64,000 bases of DNA from contig JBALXQ010000007.1 in assembly GCA_036960565.1 (NCBI GenBank), positions 1 through 64,000 of the forward strand, written 5' to 3'. Position numbers and translations under genes: made by a program. Under the pieces are notes generated by a model. The model ran no database searches. It was not told where the DNA came from and worked only from the letters and a program-made list of their open reading frames with translations. Origin of the DNA: Bermanella sp036960565 (GTDB lineage: Bacteria > Pseudomonadota > Gammaproteobacteria > Pseudomonadales > Oceanobacteraceae). This document shows positions 17,387 to 25,828 of this stretch, piece after piece (positions within the stretch are counted from its first letter, which is position 1; each line of letters begins with the position of its first letter).

Positions 17387-17540
17387 GTGTCACTCAGATA
17401 TGTTGGGTATGTTCGTTAATGCTATTGACTGATAAACCGATACCCAATCTTGAGTAATTAAATTGGTATAGCCTAGGTGTAGGCCGGTTAATAGCAATTA
17501 ATAGCGTAATTATGCACGGATTGCATAGGACTTGCTAGAC

Positions 17541-19697
17541 ATGAAAGCTAACCTGTTAGGATTCAGTTTTGGTGTGTTATTCGCTGCTATGTGGCCATGG
17601 TTAGGACTGCTCGTTAGCCCGTTTTTACTCATCTTCTCAATTGTTTATAGAGTTAACTACTTACCTAGGTGCTTGGCGTTTTTAATGGGGGCTGTGTGGG
17701 TATTTGGGCACTGGACCATGGTGGAGCAGCAAGCTTTGACTGTGGAACAGGGTCGCCAGCAGTGGCAGTTAATTGGAGTGGTTGGCCGAGTTTCTCAGCA
17801 ATTGGGCCGAACTGAATTTGACTTCTACCCATCAGGGCCTTTCGAAAAATTAATTATCAGTTGTTATACTTGTCCTTGGGCAATTGAACGGGGTGATGAT
17901 TGGCGCTTTGCCCTAAAACTTAAACCCTTTTCATCATTTAGTAATCCAATGGGATTTGATTACCGTAAATGGATGTTAGTTAAAGGGTATGCGGCTCAGG
18001 GCGTTATCAATGTTAAGCATAACTTTAATAAAAAGATAAAAAATGACCCGCACTCTCTAGCTAAGCAGATTGATAACACCTTATCTGCCTCAGGCTCACC
18101 CGTTTTACGCGCGTTGCTACTGGGAGATAAAAAATCTTTATCAGCAAAATATAAGCGCTTTATTAATGGATCGGGCTTAGGCCATTTGTTTGTCGTTTCT
18201 GGGTTGCATGTAGGCATCGTGGCCTTAGTGGTTTCAATGGCCTTGCTGTGGTTTCAACGGTTTTTACTATTATTGCATTGGCATTATGCCCCTGTGATTT
18301 CACTGGGTGTAGGTTTTTTAACTGCTGTATTTTATGCCTATTTATCAGGGCTAAATGTGCCCGCCATTAGAGCCTGTGTTTTATTGTTTTTTACCTTCCT
18401 GTTAATTATTAAAAAACGCCACATTCATGTTAGTAGTTATTTGTTTTTAGCTTTTCTGTTTGTGGTGTTGATTAATCCGTTGGCATTTATGGCTGTGGGA
18501 AGCTGGTTGTCGTTTAGTATTGTGTTGGCGCTGGTTTGTGGTTTAGGAGTGAAAGGCTCCTGGTATGGGCAGTTGATTTCTGCTCAGAGGTTGGCGTTCT
18601 TTAGTGGAGCTGTGGTGTTGCTTGTTTTTGGAATGATAGTGGCCCCACTAGGTTTTATGCTGAATCTTATTCTCATCCCTCTTTTTTCTGTGTTTATCTT
18701 ACCCATATCAATATTGGCTTTGTTATTGGCATTGGTGGGTTTTGAGGAGCTGTTAATTTTAGTAGAGACTTGGCTTACCGAATTACTGGATGTTCTTTTG
18801 CTCTTTCAGGAAATGATTATCTGGAGCCCCCCAATTCATGACAGTAATCGGGTTTTATTAATAGTTGCATCGATAATGTTTGTGTTGCCTAAAGCGCTGT
18901 TCTTAAGAAAATTGGCAGTTGCAGTTTGTTTAGCTGCCTTCCTTGTTCCTGTGGAGCGCCCCGATGAGGGGGCCTTTCGTGTAACCGTTCTAGATGTTGG
19001 GCAGGGTAGTTCAGCCTTAATCGAGACGAATACGCGTTCGGTATTGGTGGACACTGGGGCTCGTTTTTTAAATGGAATGACAATAGCCGATTATGTGGTG
19101 TTGCCGTTTATGCGACAGCGTAATGTAAAAAAACTGGATATATTACATATTACTCATAGTGATCTTGATCATTCCGGTGGTCGGGAGTTGTTAAGCGCCA
19201 AAAGTGCTCGGGTTATTGATCAAGAAAGTTGTAGCGCATTTGTTTGGCATTGGGATGGTGTGAAGTTTGAACGTTTTAAGGCTGCAGAATTCATGCTTGG
19301 TAATAATGGCTCGTGTTTATTGCGTGTTAGCGACGCTCGCGGGCGTAGCATACTTATGACGGGAGATATTGAGCAGGAAGCTGAAAAAGTGCTGTTATCT
19401 TCGCTTCCTAGGAAATTAATTGCTGACATTTTATTGGTGCCGCACCATGGCAGCAAGACATCAACAACGGAGTCATTCTTAAAAGTAGTCGACCCTAAGA
19501 TTGCCATTATTTCTGCAGGTGTGATGAATCATTATGGGCATCCGCATGAAGAGGTTGTACAACGTTTATACAGTAAATCTATTAAAGTTTATTCAACAGC
19601 CTCTCATGGGGCGATACAAGTTGATTTTGATCCTAGACAAGAGGGCTTAAGTGTTTCAACATACCGCCCTATTTTGAAGTATGTAGATAATCGTTAG
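17541..19697 (+). CDS. comEC: ComEC/Rec2 family DNA-uptake channel
   Basis: A 718-residue polytopic inner-membrane protein. An N-terminal soluble region (residues about 50-170) is followed by the competence domain with about ten helices (GSGLGHLFVVSGLHVGIVAL is the family signature). A C-terminal metallo-beta-lactamase-like domain starts near VTVLDVGQGSSALIET and contains HSDLDHSGG and LLVPHHGSKTS. ComEC translocates single-stranded DNA across the inner membrane during natural transformation. I start at ATG 17541, ten bases after AGGA, and not at TTG 17532, which sits too close to it. Presence does not prove competence; the gene is also conserved here as part of the block with exbB and msbA. 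Confidence 0.92.
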   Translation: MKANLLGFSFGVLFAAMWPWLGLLVSPFLLIFSIVYRVNYLPRCLAFLMGAVWVFGHWTMVEQQALTVEQGRQQWQLIGVVGRVSQQLGRTEFDFYPSGPFEKLIISCYTCPWAIERGDDWRFALKLKPFSSFSNPMGFDYRKWMLVKGYAAQGVINVKHNFNKKIKNDPHSLAKQIDNTLSASGSPVLRALLLGDKKSLSAKYKRFINGSGLGHLFVVSGLHVGIVALVVSMALLWFQRFLLLLHWHYAPVISLGVGFLTAVFYAYLSGLNVPAIRACVLLFFTFLLIIKKRHIHVSSYLFLAFLFVVLINPLAFMAVGSWLSFSIVLALVCGLGVKGSWYGQLISAQRLAFFSGAVVLLVFGMIVAPLGFMLNLILIPLFSVFILPISILALLLALVGFEELLILVETWLTELLDVLLLFQEMIIWSPPIHDSNRVLLIVASIMFVLPKALFLRKLAVAVCLAAFLVPVERPDEGAFRVTVLDVGQGSSALIETNTRSVLVDTGARFLNGMTIADYVVLPFMRQRNVKKLDILHITHSDLDHSGGRELLSAKSARVIDQESCSAFVWHWDGVKFERFKAAEFMLGNNGSCLLRVSDARGRSILMTGDIEQEAEKVLLSSLPRKLIADILLVPHHGSKTSTTESFLKVVDPKIAIISAGVMNHYGHPHEEVVQRLYSKSIKVYSTASHGAIQVDFDPRQEGLSVSTYRPILKYVDNR

Positions 19698-19706
19698 GAG
19701 ATGTAG

Positions 19707-20339
19707 GTGAAAGAATTGGTGTTTGCTGGCGGTTGGATGATGATCCCGCTAATTTTGGCCTCTGTTCTTGCTGTGGCTATTTGTATTGAGCGTTTTTGGA
19801 CCTTGCAGGCCGAAAAGGTGGCTCCTAAGCATCTTTTGGCCCAAGTATGGGTTTGGATTAAAAATAATGAATTGGATGGTGCGCGTTTAAAGCAGCTTAA
19901 GCAAGATAGCCACTTAGGGGCTATCTTGGCCGCTGGCCTAACTAACTCTAAACACGGGCGTGATATTACTAAGGAAGCCATTGAGCAGGCGGCCTCAACT
20001 GCTATTCATGAAATGGAGCGTTTTTTAAACACTCTGGGTACTATCTCTGCCATTTCGCCATTAATGGGATTGCTGGGAACGGTCTTCGGTATGATTTCTG
20101 TTTTTAATGAAATTATGGCCCAAGGTACGGGCAATGCTGGTGTATTGGCGGGCGGTATTTCAGAAGCGCTAGTGACGACAGCGGCAGGCATGTTGGTGGC
20201 TATTCCTACTCTTGTGTTTTACCGAATCTTTCAACGCCGAATAGAAGAGTTGGTCGTGTTTATGGAGCAGGAGGCTGTAAAACTAGTCGATGTTTTACAC
20301 GGTGATCGTGAGGTAGCCGAGACCCCAGAGGGGAACTGA
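19707..20339 (+). CDS. exbB: ExbB/TolQ-family proton-channel protein
   Basis: A 210-residue MotA/TolQ/ExbB protein with a first helix at residues 10-28, a cytoplasmic loop, and two further helices around residues 105-185. FLNTLGTISAISPLMGLLGT and GGISEALVTTAAGMLVAIP are the family's second and third membrane segments. With the next gene it forms a proton-motive-force-driven stator. GTG start, six bases after AGGAG. No TonB-like partner is encoded nearby, so the energised system is unknown; the pair is conserved upstream of msbA/lpxK in pseudomonads. Confidence 0.9.
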   Translation: MKELVFAGGWMMIPLILASVLAVAICIERFWTLQAEKVAPKHLLAQVWVWIKNNELDGARLKQLKQDSHLGAILAAGLTNSKHGRDITKEAIEQAASTAIHEMERFLNTLGTISAISPLMGLLGTVFGMISVFNEIMAQGTGNAGVLAGGISEALVTTAAGMLVAIPTLVFYRIFQRRIEELVVFMEQEAVKLVDVLHGDREVAETPEGN

Positions 20340-20341
20340 AC

Positions 20342-20755
20342 GTGAAGTTTAAACGCCAGCATAAAGAAGAGCTTAATTTAAATCTTACGCCTCTTATTGA
20401 TATAGTATTTTTATTGTTGATATTTTTTATGGTAACCACCACGTTTACTAAAGAAAATCATTTGGCAATACAATTGCCTGAGGCTGAAGGTGAAGTGGTT
20501 GATGCACCAGATAAAATGGTTGAGGTTATAATTGATAAGGATGGCCAATATAGTGTTAATGGGCAGCGATTAATTAGCCCTAAGCTATTAACCCTTAAGC
20601 AGGCTATTGAAAAGGTTTCTCAAGGAGATAGAAGTTTACCTTTTATTATTACAGCTGATGCGGTGACCCCTCATGAATCTGTAGTTCGGGCCATGGATGC
20701 CGCCGGTCAATTGGGTTTTTCCCGATTGAGTATTACCAGCAAACAAGCTAAGTAA
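20342..20755 (+). CDS. exbD: ExbD/TolR-family protein
   Basis: A 137-residue single-span protein. LNLTPLIDIVFLLLIFFMVT is the conserved transmembrane helix; the Asp in PLIDIV is the proton-carrying residue of ExbD/TolR. The periplasmic domain follows (VEVIIDKDGQYSVNGQ, ITADAVTPHESVVRAMDAAG). It starts at GTG two bases after the exbB stop, so the two are one operon and one complex. Confidence 0.92.
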   Translation: MKFKRQHKEELNLNLTPLIDIVFLLLIFFMVTTTFTKENHLAIQLPEAEGEVVDAPDKMVEVIIDKDGQYSVNGQRLISPKLLTLKQAIEKVSQGDRSLPFIITADAVTPHESVVRAMDAAGQLGFSRLSITSKQAK

Positions 20756-20758
20756 AAC

Positions 20759-22501
20759 ATGAATACCGATAACTCTTCCGACTGGGCGCTGTATAAGCGC
20801 CTTCTTTCATATGCATTTCAACAAAAGGGCATGTACATCATTGCTATGTTGGGATTCGCCTTATATGCCGCTACAGCACCTATGCTTGCGCATTTGATGG
20901 ACCTTATTGAGCAGGCCTATAACGATCCAACTTTCGAAACTCGACTTATTTTAGTGGGTATTATTCTTGGTATTTTTGCTTTAAGAGGAGTGGGCAGCTT
21001 TTTAGGGGATTTTTATCTAGCTAGAGTAGGTCGAGCAGTCGTTCATAAGCTGAGGACTGACTTATTTAATCATTACCTAGTTCTGCCTAATGAATATTTT
21101 GATAAAAATGCCAAGGGTCATATTATTTCAAAGATCACCTTCGATGCTGAGCAGGTGTATGGCTCTATTACTAATGCAGTCACTAGCTTGGTTCGTGAAG
21201 GGCTTACGGTCACTTTTTTATTGGTTTATATGTTTTATATGAACTGGAAGCTAACACTTATATTCTTTGTAGCGGCACCTTTTATTGGATTGGTAGTGAC
21301 TAAAGCCAATGTATATTTTAAAAGATATAGCCACAACGTGCAGGGAAGTATGGGTCGCGTGACACAGGTGGCTGGTGAAGCCATTAATGCTTATAAAGAA
21401 GTGAAAATTTTTTCTGGGCATGAATATGAAATTCAACGCTTCGATAGTGCAAGTACTTCTAATCGGGTACAAACGATTAAATTCGCACGTGTAAAGGCTA
21501 TTAGCGTTCCGATTATGCAGTTAATAGTGGCAAGCTCCATTGGCGCATTGGTTTGGATTGCGCTTGATCCTAGGGTTAGTGGGACTATGGACTTTGGTGA
21601 GTTGATGGCATTTATGACCGCTGCCAGTACGCTCGCTAAACCCATGCGTACTTTGGCCAGTATAAATGCCCAGGTTCAGCAGGGGGTGGTTGCGGCTAAA
21701 AGCATATTTAGTGTTATAGATAACGCCAAAGAAACTAACGAAGGTCGTTTGCGAGTTAAGCGAGCTAAAGGTGAGTTACAAGTGAAAAACTTGAACTTTA
21801 GTTATCCTGGGGTTGATGAACTTGTTTTAAAAGATATAAACCTACTCATTGAGCCAGGCAAAAATATTGCTTTGGTAGGTAAATCTGGTAGCGGAAAGTC
21901 TACGATAATTGGTTTATTGACTCGTTTTTATGAAAGTGAGCAGGGCGAGATATTATTAGATGGTCAGAATATTAAAGATTATGAGCTTGATAATCTAAGG
22001 CGCCAGGTTGCTTTGGTTAGTCAGGGGGTTACGTTATTTAATGATACCGTTTACAACAATATCGCTTACGGGGCCTTGGCTCTTAAATCGAAAGAAGAAG
22101 TTTATGAAGCCGCTAAAGCAGCCCACGCTTTGGAGTTTATAGAGCAAATGCCTAATGGCATGGATACTATGATTGGTGACGACGGGGTGATGCTGTCAGG
22201 TGGTCAGAGACAGCGTTTGGCTATTGCGCGAGCAATCCTTAAGGATGCGCCTATATTGATTCTGGATGAGGCTACGAGTGCTCTGGATACTGAATCTGAA
22301 CGATACATCCAGCAGGCGCTCGATTCGCTTATGAAAAATCGAACAAGCATTGTTGTAGCTCATAGATTAAGCACCATAGAAAAGGCCGATACGATTCTGG
22401 TGCTTAGTAATGGTGAAGTCATTGAGCAAGGAAGTCATCGTGACTTACTGCAAAGAGATGGTGCTTATAAAAATTTGTATGATATGCAATTTAACGCTTA
22501 G
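20759..22501 (+). CDS. msbA: Lipid A export ABC transporter MsbA
   Basis: A 580-residue half-transporter with six N-terminal helices and a C-terminal ATPase. Walker A is GKSGSGKST, the signature is MLSGGQRQRLAIARAI, Walker B is ILILDEATSALD, and the switch His is in AHRLSTI. The length and the position just before lpxK fit MsbA, which flips lipid A-core across the inner membrane. It starts three bases after exbD, continuing the operon. Confidence 0.93.
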   Translation: MNTDNSSDWALYKRLLSYAFQQKGMYIIAMLGFALYAATAPMLAHLMDLIEQAYNDPTFETRLILVGIILGIFALRGVGSFLGDFYLARVGRAVVHKLRTDLFNHYLVLPNEYFDKNAKGHIISKITFDAEQVYGSITNAVTSLVREGLTVTFLLVYMFYMNWKLTLIFFVAAPFIGLVVTKANVYFKRYSHNVQGSMGRVTQVAGEAINAYKEVKIFSGHEYEIQRFDSASTSNRVQTIKFARVKAISVPIMQLIVASSIGALVWIALDPRVSGTMDFGELMAFMTAASTLAKPMRTLASINAQVQQGVVAAKSIFSVIDNAKETNEGRLRVKRAKGELQVKNLNFSYPGVDELVLKDINLLIEPGKNIALVGKSGSGKSTIIGLLTRFYESEQGEILLDGQNIKDYELDNLRRQVALVSQGVTLFNDTVYNNIAYGALALKSKEEVYEAAKAAHALEFIEQMPNGMDTMIGDDGVMLSGGQRQRLAIARAILKDAPILILDEATSALDTESERYIQQALDSLMKNRTSIVVAHRLSTIEKADTILVLSNGEVIEQGSHRDLLQRDGAYKNLYDMQFNA

Positions 22502-22572
22502 TCAAAGGTTTTGTGGTTAATCTTAGTTGTGGTGTTTTTTCCACTGTAAAGTGAGTTTAGGGTGATTCGATT

Positions 22573-23547
22573 TTGTTAGAGCGCTTGTTTATGGCTTCCT
22601 GGTATGGGCGGCTTCAATGGACCAGGATTTTATGGCCCTTTATGTGGTTGGTCTCCTATGTAGTTGGAAATAAGCGCCGTCAGTTTTTGAAGAAAGAAAA
22701 AAATAGTGGCTCTATTCCGGTTGTTGTGGTGGGTAATATCACTTTAGGAGGGACGGGTAAAACTCCTTTGGTACAAACTCTAGTTCAATATCTCAAAAAG
22801 AAAGGTTACCACCCAGGCATAATCAGTAGGGGGTATGGTTCCTCTATTCAAGATTTTCCACATTTAATTATCGAGAGCGATAGTTGTGTAGATGTTGGTG
22901 ATGAGCCTTTTATGTTGTATCACTCTCTAGATGTTCCAGTTGTGATAGATCCTAAAAGAAAAAAAGCACTAGAGCATATAGTTAATTTGGGTGTGGATGT
23001 TGTCTTGAGTGATGATGGTATGCAGCATTATGAATTGCCAAGAGATATAGAAATTTGTGTTTTAGATGGTAATCGACTACTTGGGAATGGATGTTTATTA
23101 CCTGTAGGGCCTCTACGGGAGCCCGCTTCACGTCTTCAAGAAGTAGATTTTGTCATGCGTAGTGGTTTGACAGGGAAAGATGATTGCTTTGATTTTCTAC
23201 CTGTCTCATGGGTGAACGTAAAGACAGGGGAGTCAATTGAATTGAACAAGTTGAGGGTGAATGATGAGGTTTTGGCTATCGCAGGGATAGGGAACCCACA
23301 AAAATTTTCAAAAACTCTTGCCCAGTTAGAAATAAACTGTCCATTAAAGTCTTTTCCTGACCATTATGCTTATGACGAATCTGATTTTTCAGCTATTTCT
23401 GGGCAAATTCTTATGACACAAAAAGACGCTGTTAAAATTAAGCCTTTTGCCCGTGATAATATGTGGTATTTAAAAATAGAGGCTGATGTGTCAGAGCGTT
23501 TTTTAAATAGCTTTTTAAAAAAATTAAAGTACTGTTCGGAGCGTTGA
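22573..23547 (+). CDS. lpxK: Tetraacyldisaccharide 4'-kinase
   Basis: A 324-residue membrane-associated kinase of lipid A synthesis that phosphorylates the 4' position of tetraacyldisaccharide-1-P. The P-loop is GNITLGGTGKTPLV; ISRGYGS, VDVGDEPFMLY and LSDDGMQHYELPRDIEI are LpxK landmarks. A TTG start at 22573 gives the usual N-terminus (LERLFMASWYGRLQW) and has AGGGTGA about eight bases upstream. Its stop overlaps the Shine-Dalgarno region of the next gene. Confidence 0.95.
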   Translation: MLERLFMASWYGRLQWTRILWPFMWLVSYVVGNKRRQFLKKEKNSGSIPVVVVGNITLGGTGKTPLVQTLVQYLKKKGYHPGIISRGYGSSIQDFPHLIIESDSCVDVGDEPFMLYHSLDVPVVIDPKRKKALEHIVNLGVDVVLSDDGMQHYELPRDIEICVLDGNRLLGNGCLLPVGPLREPASRLQEVDFVMRSGLTGKDDCFDFLPVSWVNVKTGESIELNKLRVNDEVLAIAGIGNPQKFSKTLAQLEINCPLKSFPDHYAYDESDFSAISGQILMTQKDAVKIKPFARDNMWYLKIEADVSERFLNSFLKKLKYCSER

Positions 23548-23549
23548 AA

Positions 23550-23735
23550 ATGGACAAAAAATTATTATCGTTATTGGTTTGCCCTGTATGTAAGGGGGCG
23601 TTGAGGTGGGATAAGGAAAAGGCCGAATTGATATGTAGGCTTGATGGTTTGGCGTTTCAGGTAGAAGATGAAATCCCTGTAATGATGGCTGATAAGGCCC
23701 GTGTAATGAGCGCGGAAGAGAAGCTAGAAAAGTAA
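23550..23735 (+). CDS. Trm112/YcaR family zinc-binding-like protein
   Basis: A 61-residue protein: LLSLLVCPVCKGALRWD supplies the two N-terminal cysteines, ELICRLDGLAFQVEDEIPVMM the rest of the Trm112 fold. The last cysteine pair typical of Trm112 is reduced to one Cys (LICR). ATG at 23550 follows GGAG at eight bases; the TTG six bases earlier is too close to it. In relatives this gene sits between lpxK and kdsB, but here no kdsB follows. Confidence 0.88.
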   Translation: MDKKLLSLLVCPVCKGALRWDKEKAELICRLDGLAFQVEDEIPVMMADKARVMSAEEKLEK

Positions 23736-23744
23736 ATGTTGGTA

Positions 23745-24524
23745 TCAAAAATATAAGAAAGGATCTTCGGCTTTTCCTTTAAAGCGCATTTCAAAATAAA
23801 GCTTAGCCGAATTTCCGTTTGTTTCTCCCGCGGCTGCAATTAGTTCCCCTTGTAATACTTCATCGTTTTCCTTGATGTAATTTGTGTAGTTATTACCGTA
23901 TACGCTGATAATGTTATTTTTGTGCTGTATCAATATTAAGTTTCCGTAGCCTGATATTGCATTGCCGCTATAAATAACCTTGCCTCTGGCAATGGCAACT
24001 ACGGGATCTCCTAATTGAGCGGATATTTTAATTCCATGTTTATGTTTACTGTACTGAATGTCCTTTGAAGGGCTTTGCTTCTCAAGTGGCCAACGATACA
24101 GACTAGTATTCAGATTGATCTCTTTGTCTATTCGTGAGCTGTGTCCTAGTGGAGAGGGGGTTCTTAGTGCAGATAGAAATGAGAGTAAGGCATTTTTTTG
24201 TTGGGACTCGGGTTGCTCTAATACTCGGCTAATTAGCCGGTCTTCTATAGTGGAATCTTTAGGCAGCGTTTCCCGTATGGCAAGTATTACGCTGGTGAAA
24301 ATAAGGAGCGCGAGAATAAGTGTTAGTGCTAGGTCCTTGTAGCCTATTTGTTGACTTAGAGAGTGACTCAGGTTGCTTTCTAGTCTATCCAGTCTGTCGT
24401 CTAGTTTGGCCACGCGGTTATTTAGCCCCATAATAAATCGGGCATTTCCTTTTTTTTCTTTTTTTGAATTGAATTGTTTTTGTACAGCACTTTCATTTTT
24501 AATGAGTTTGGGCTCGCTTAGCAT
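23745..24524 (-). CDS. Membrane-anchored degenerate LytM (M23-like) protein
   Basis: A 259-residue protein with a cytoplasmic basic N-terminus (residues 1-65, heptad-like around AKLDDRLDRLESNL), one transmembrane helix (about 66-84, LTLILALLIFTSVILAI) and a periplasmic LytM domain (about 155-259: HGIKISAQLGDPVVAIARGKVIYSG ... SGYGNLILIQH). Metal ligands are missing or displaced: the last motif reads KLYFEMR where active M23 enzymes have LHFEIR. This is the pattern of amidase activators such as EnvC and NlpD, so a regulatory role in cell-wall cleavage is likely but inferred. It replaces kdsB in the usual order and faces the other way. Confidence 0.75.
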   Translation of the reverse strand: MLSEPKLIKNESAVQKQFNSKKEKKGNARFIMGLNNRVAKLDDRLDRLESNLSHSLSQQIGYKDLALTLILALLIFTSVILAIRETLPKDSTIEDRLISRVLEQPESQQKNALLSFLSALRTPSPLGHSSRIDKEINLNTSLYRWPLEKQSPSKDIQYSKHKHGIKISAQLGDPVVAIARGKVIYSGNAISGYGNLILIQHKNNIISVYGNNYTNYIKENDEVLQGELIAAAGETNGNSAKLYFEMRFKGKAEDPFLYF

Positions 24525-24729
24525 GACTGGCTCAGTTCAATTATGTTGATATCATTTAGTAAGCATAAATTTTGCCAGTTCACACTAATTGCATCATATG
24601 GCGAGTTAATAGGGTTTGTGTGCTTGCTAAGCGGCAAATTGTTACCGAAAATAAGGGACTTTTTAATTCGTCATGGGAAAGGGTTATTTAAATGGGTGAG
24701 TTAAAGTTGTCCGAAAAGGGTTTTGTTTG

Positions 24730-25737
24730 ATGAATATAGAGTCCTCTTCACCGCTAAAGCTGTTTAATACGCTGGCTATTGATGCAAGGGCAGAGTATTT
24801 CGCTCAGCCCGTCACCATGGAGGAGGTGGCTGAGTGCTTGCAATTTGCTCGAGCTAAAAGGCTGCCAGTGAAGGTACTAGGTGGTGGAAGTAATGTAGTA
24901 ATGACTGATCGTGTATCTGGTTTGGTTTTAAAGTATCGGGCGCGAGAGTGTGAAGTGTTGCATCAGACTGAAAATGAGGTAACCGTAAAAGTGGGTGCTG
25001 GTTATGATTGGCATCAGTTTGTTTTGGAATGCTTATCCAGAGGCTGGTTTGGCTTAGAAAACCTAGCCTATATCCCTGGTACAGTAGGGGCGGCACCTGT
25101 GCAAAATATTGGTGCGTATGGTGTGGAGGTGAAAAAGAACATTAAGTCGGTAAATGGGATCTTTCTATCCGATGGGCGGGATTTTTGTATGTCGACTCAG
25201 CAGTGTGCTTTCGGTTATAGGGAGAGTTGTTTCAAGGGTGAGTTGAAGGGGAAGGTCTTAATTACTTCGGTTGTATTTACCCTTTCCAAAATTGCGGATG
25301 TCCAAATTGGCTATGCGCCTTTGGATCGGCTGGCTAAAGAAAGAGGGGTGCCGACTCCGGCTCTGGTGGCTGAATGGGTGATAGAGGTTAGAAAAAGCAA
25401 GTTACCTAGTCCTATCGAATCACCTAATGCAGGTTCGTTTTTCAAAAACCCTGTAATAACTAGGGAGGAGTATTTGAATTTGCACGCAAAATACCCAGAA
25501 ATGCCAAGTTATGAGCAAAGTGATGGGGTTAAAATTCCTGCAGGTTGGCTTATTGACACACTTGGCTTGAAAGGAGCGTATTTTGGGGTGGTTAAGGTAC
25601 ATGAATTTCAGGCATTAGTACTGGTGAATGAGGGTGGTAGTGCTAAGGACGTTTTAAAGGCTGCTCAAAGTATTAGAGGCGCTGTCATGAAGGAATTTGG
25701 TATAGAGTTAGAGCAGGAGCCTAGTTTGTTTAATTGA
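24730..25737 (+). CDS. murB: UDP-N-acetylenolpyruvoylglucosamine reductase
   Basis: A 335-residue FAD enzyme that reduces UDP-GlcNAc-enolpyruvate to UDP-MurNAc. FAD-binding motifs are KVLGGGSNVVMTD and YIPGTVGAAPVQNIGAYGVE; the catalytic part includes FGYRES, NAGSFFKNP (the proton-donating Ser) and a C-terminal Glu region (HEFQALVLVNEG). This is the type I (E. coli-like) form. ATG at 24730 is preferred over the overlapping TTG. It ends before a bidirectional terminator facing rne. Confidence 0.95.
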   Translation: MNIESSSPLKLFNTLAIDARAEYFAQPVTMEEVAECLQFARAKRLPVKVLGGGSNVVMTDRVSGLVLKYRARECEVLHQTENEVTVKVGAGYDWHQFVLECLSRGWFGLENLAYIPGTVGAAPVQNIGAYGVEVKKNIKSVNGIFLSDGRDFCMSTQQCAFGYRESCFKGELKGKVLITSVVFTLSKIADVQIGYAPLDRLAKERGVPTPALVAEWVIEVRKSKLPSPIESPNAGSFFKNPVITREEYLNLHAKYPEMPSYEQSDGVKIPAGWLIDTLGLKGAYFGVVKVHEFQALVLVNEGGSAKDVLKAAQSIRGAVMKEFGIELEQEPSLFN

Positions 25738-25768
25738 ACATGGGGCGAGGCGGCTGGAAGGTGAAGGT

Positions 25769-25807
25769 AAAGCCAAAAAAGGATGCTGAGCATCCTTTTT
25801 TGGCTTT
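25769..25807. terminator. Bidirectional terminator between murB and rne
   Basis: AAGCCAAAAAAGGATG, a five-base loop (CTGAG), then CATCCTTTTTTGGCTT make a 16-17-pair hairpin. It contains T-rich and A-rich segments inside the stem, giving a U-tract in either direction between the convergent genes. Confidence 0.85.
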
Positions 25808-25828
25808 ACAGAAAACTAAACTTATCGA

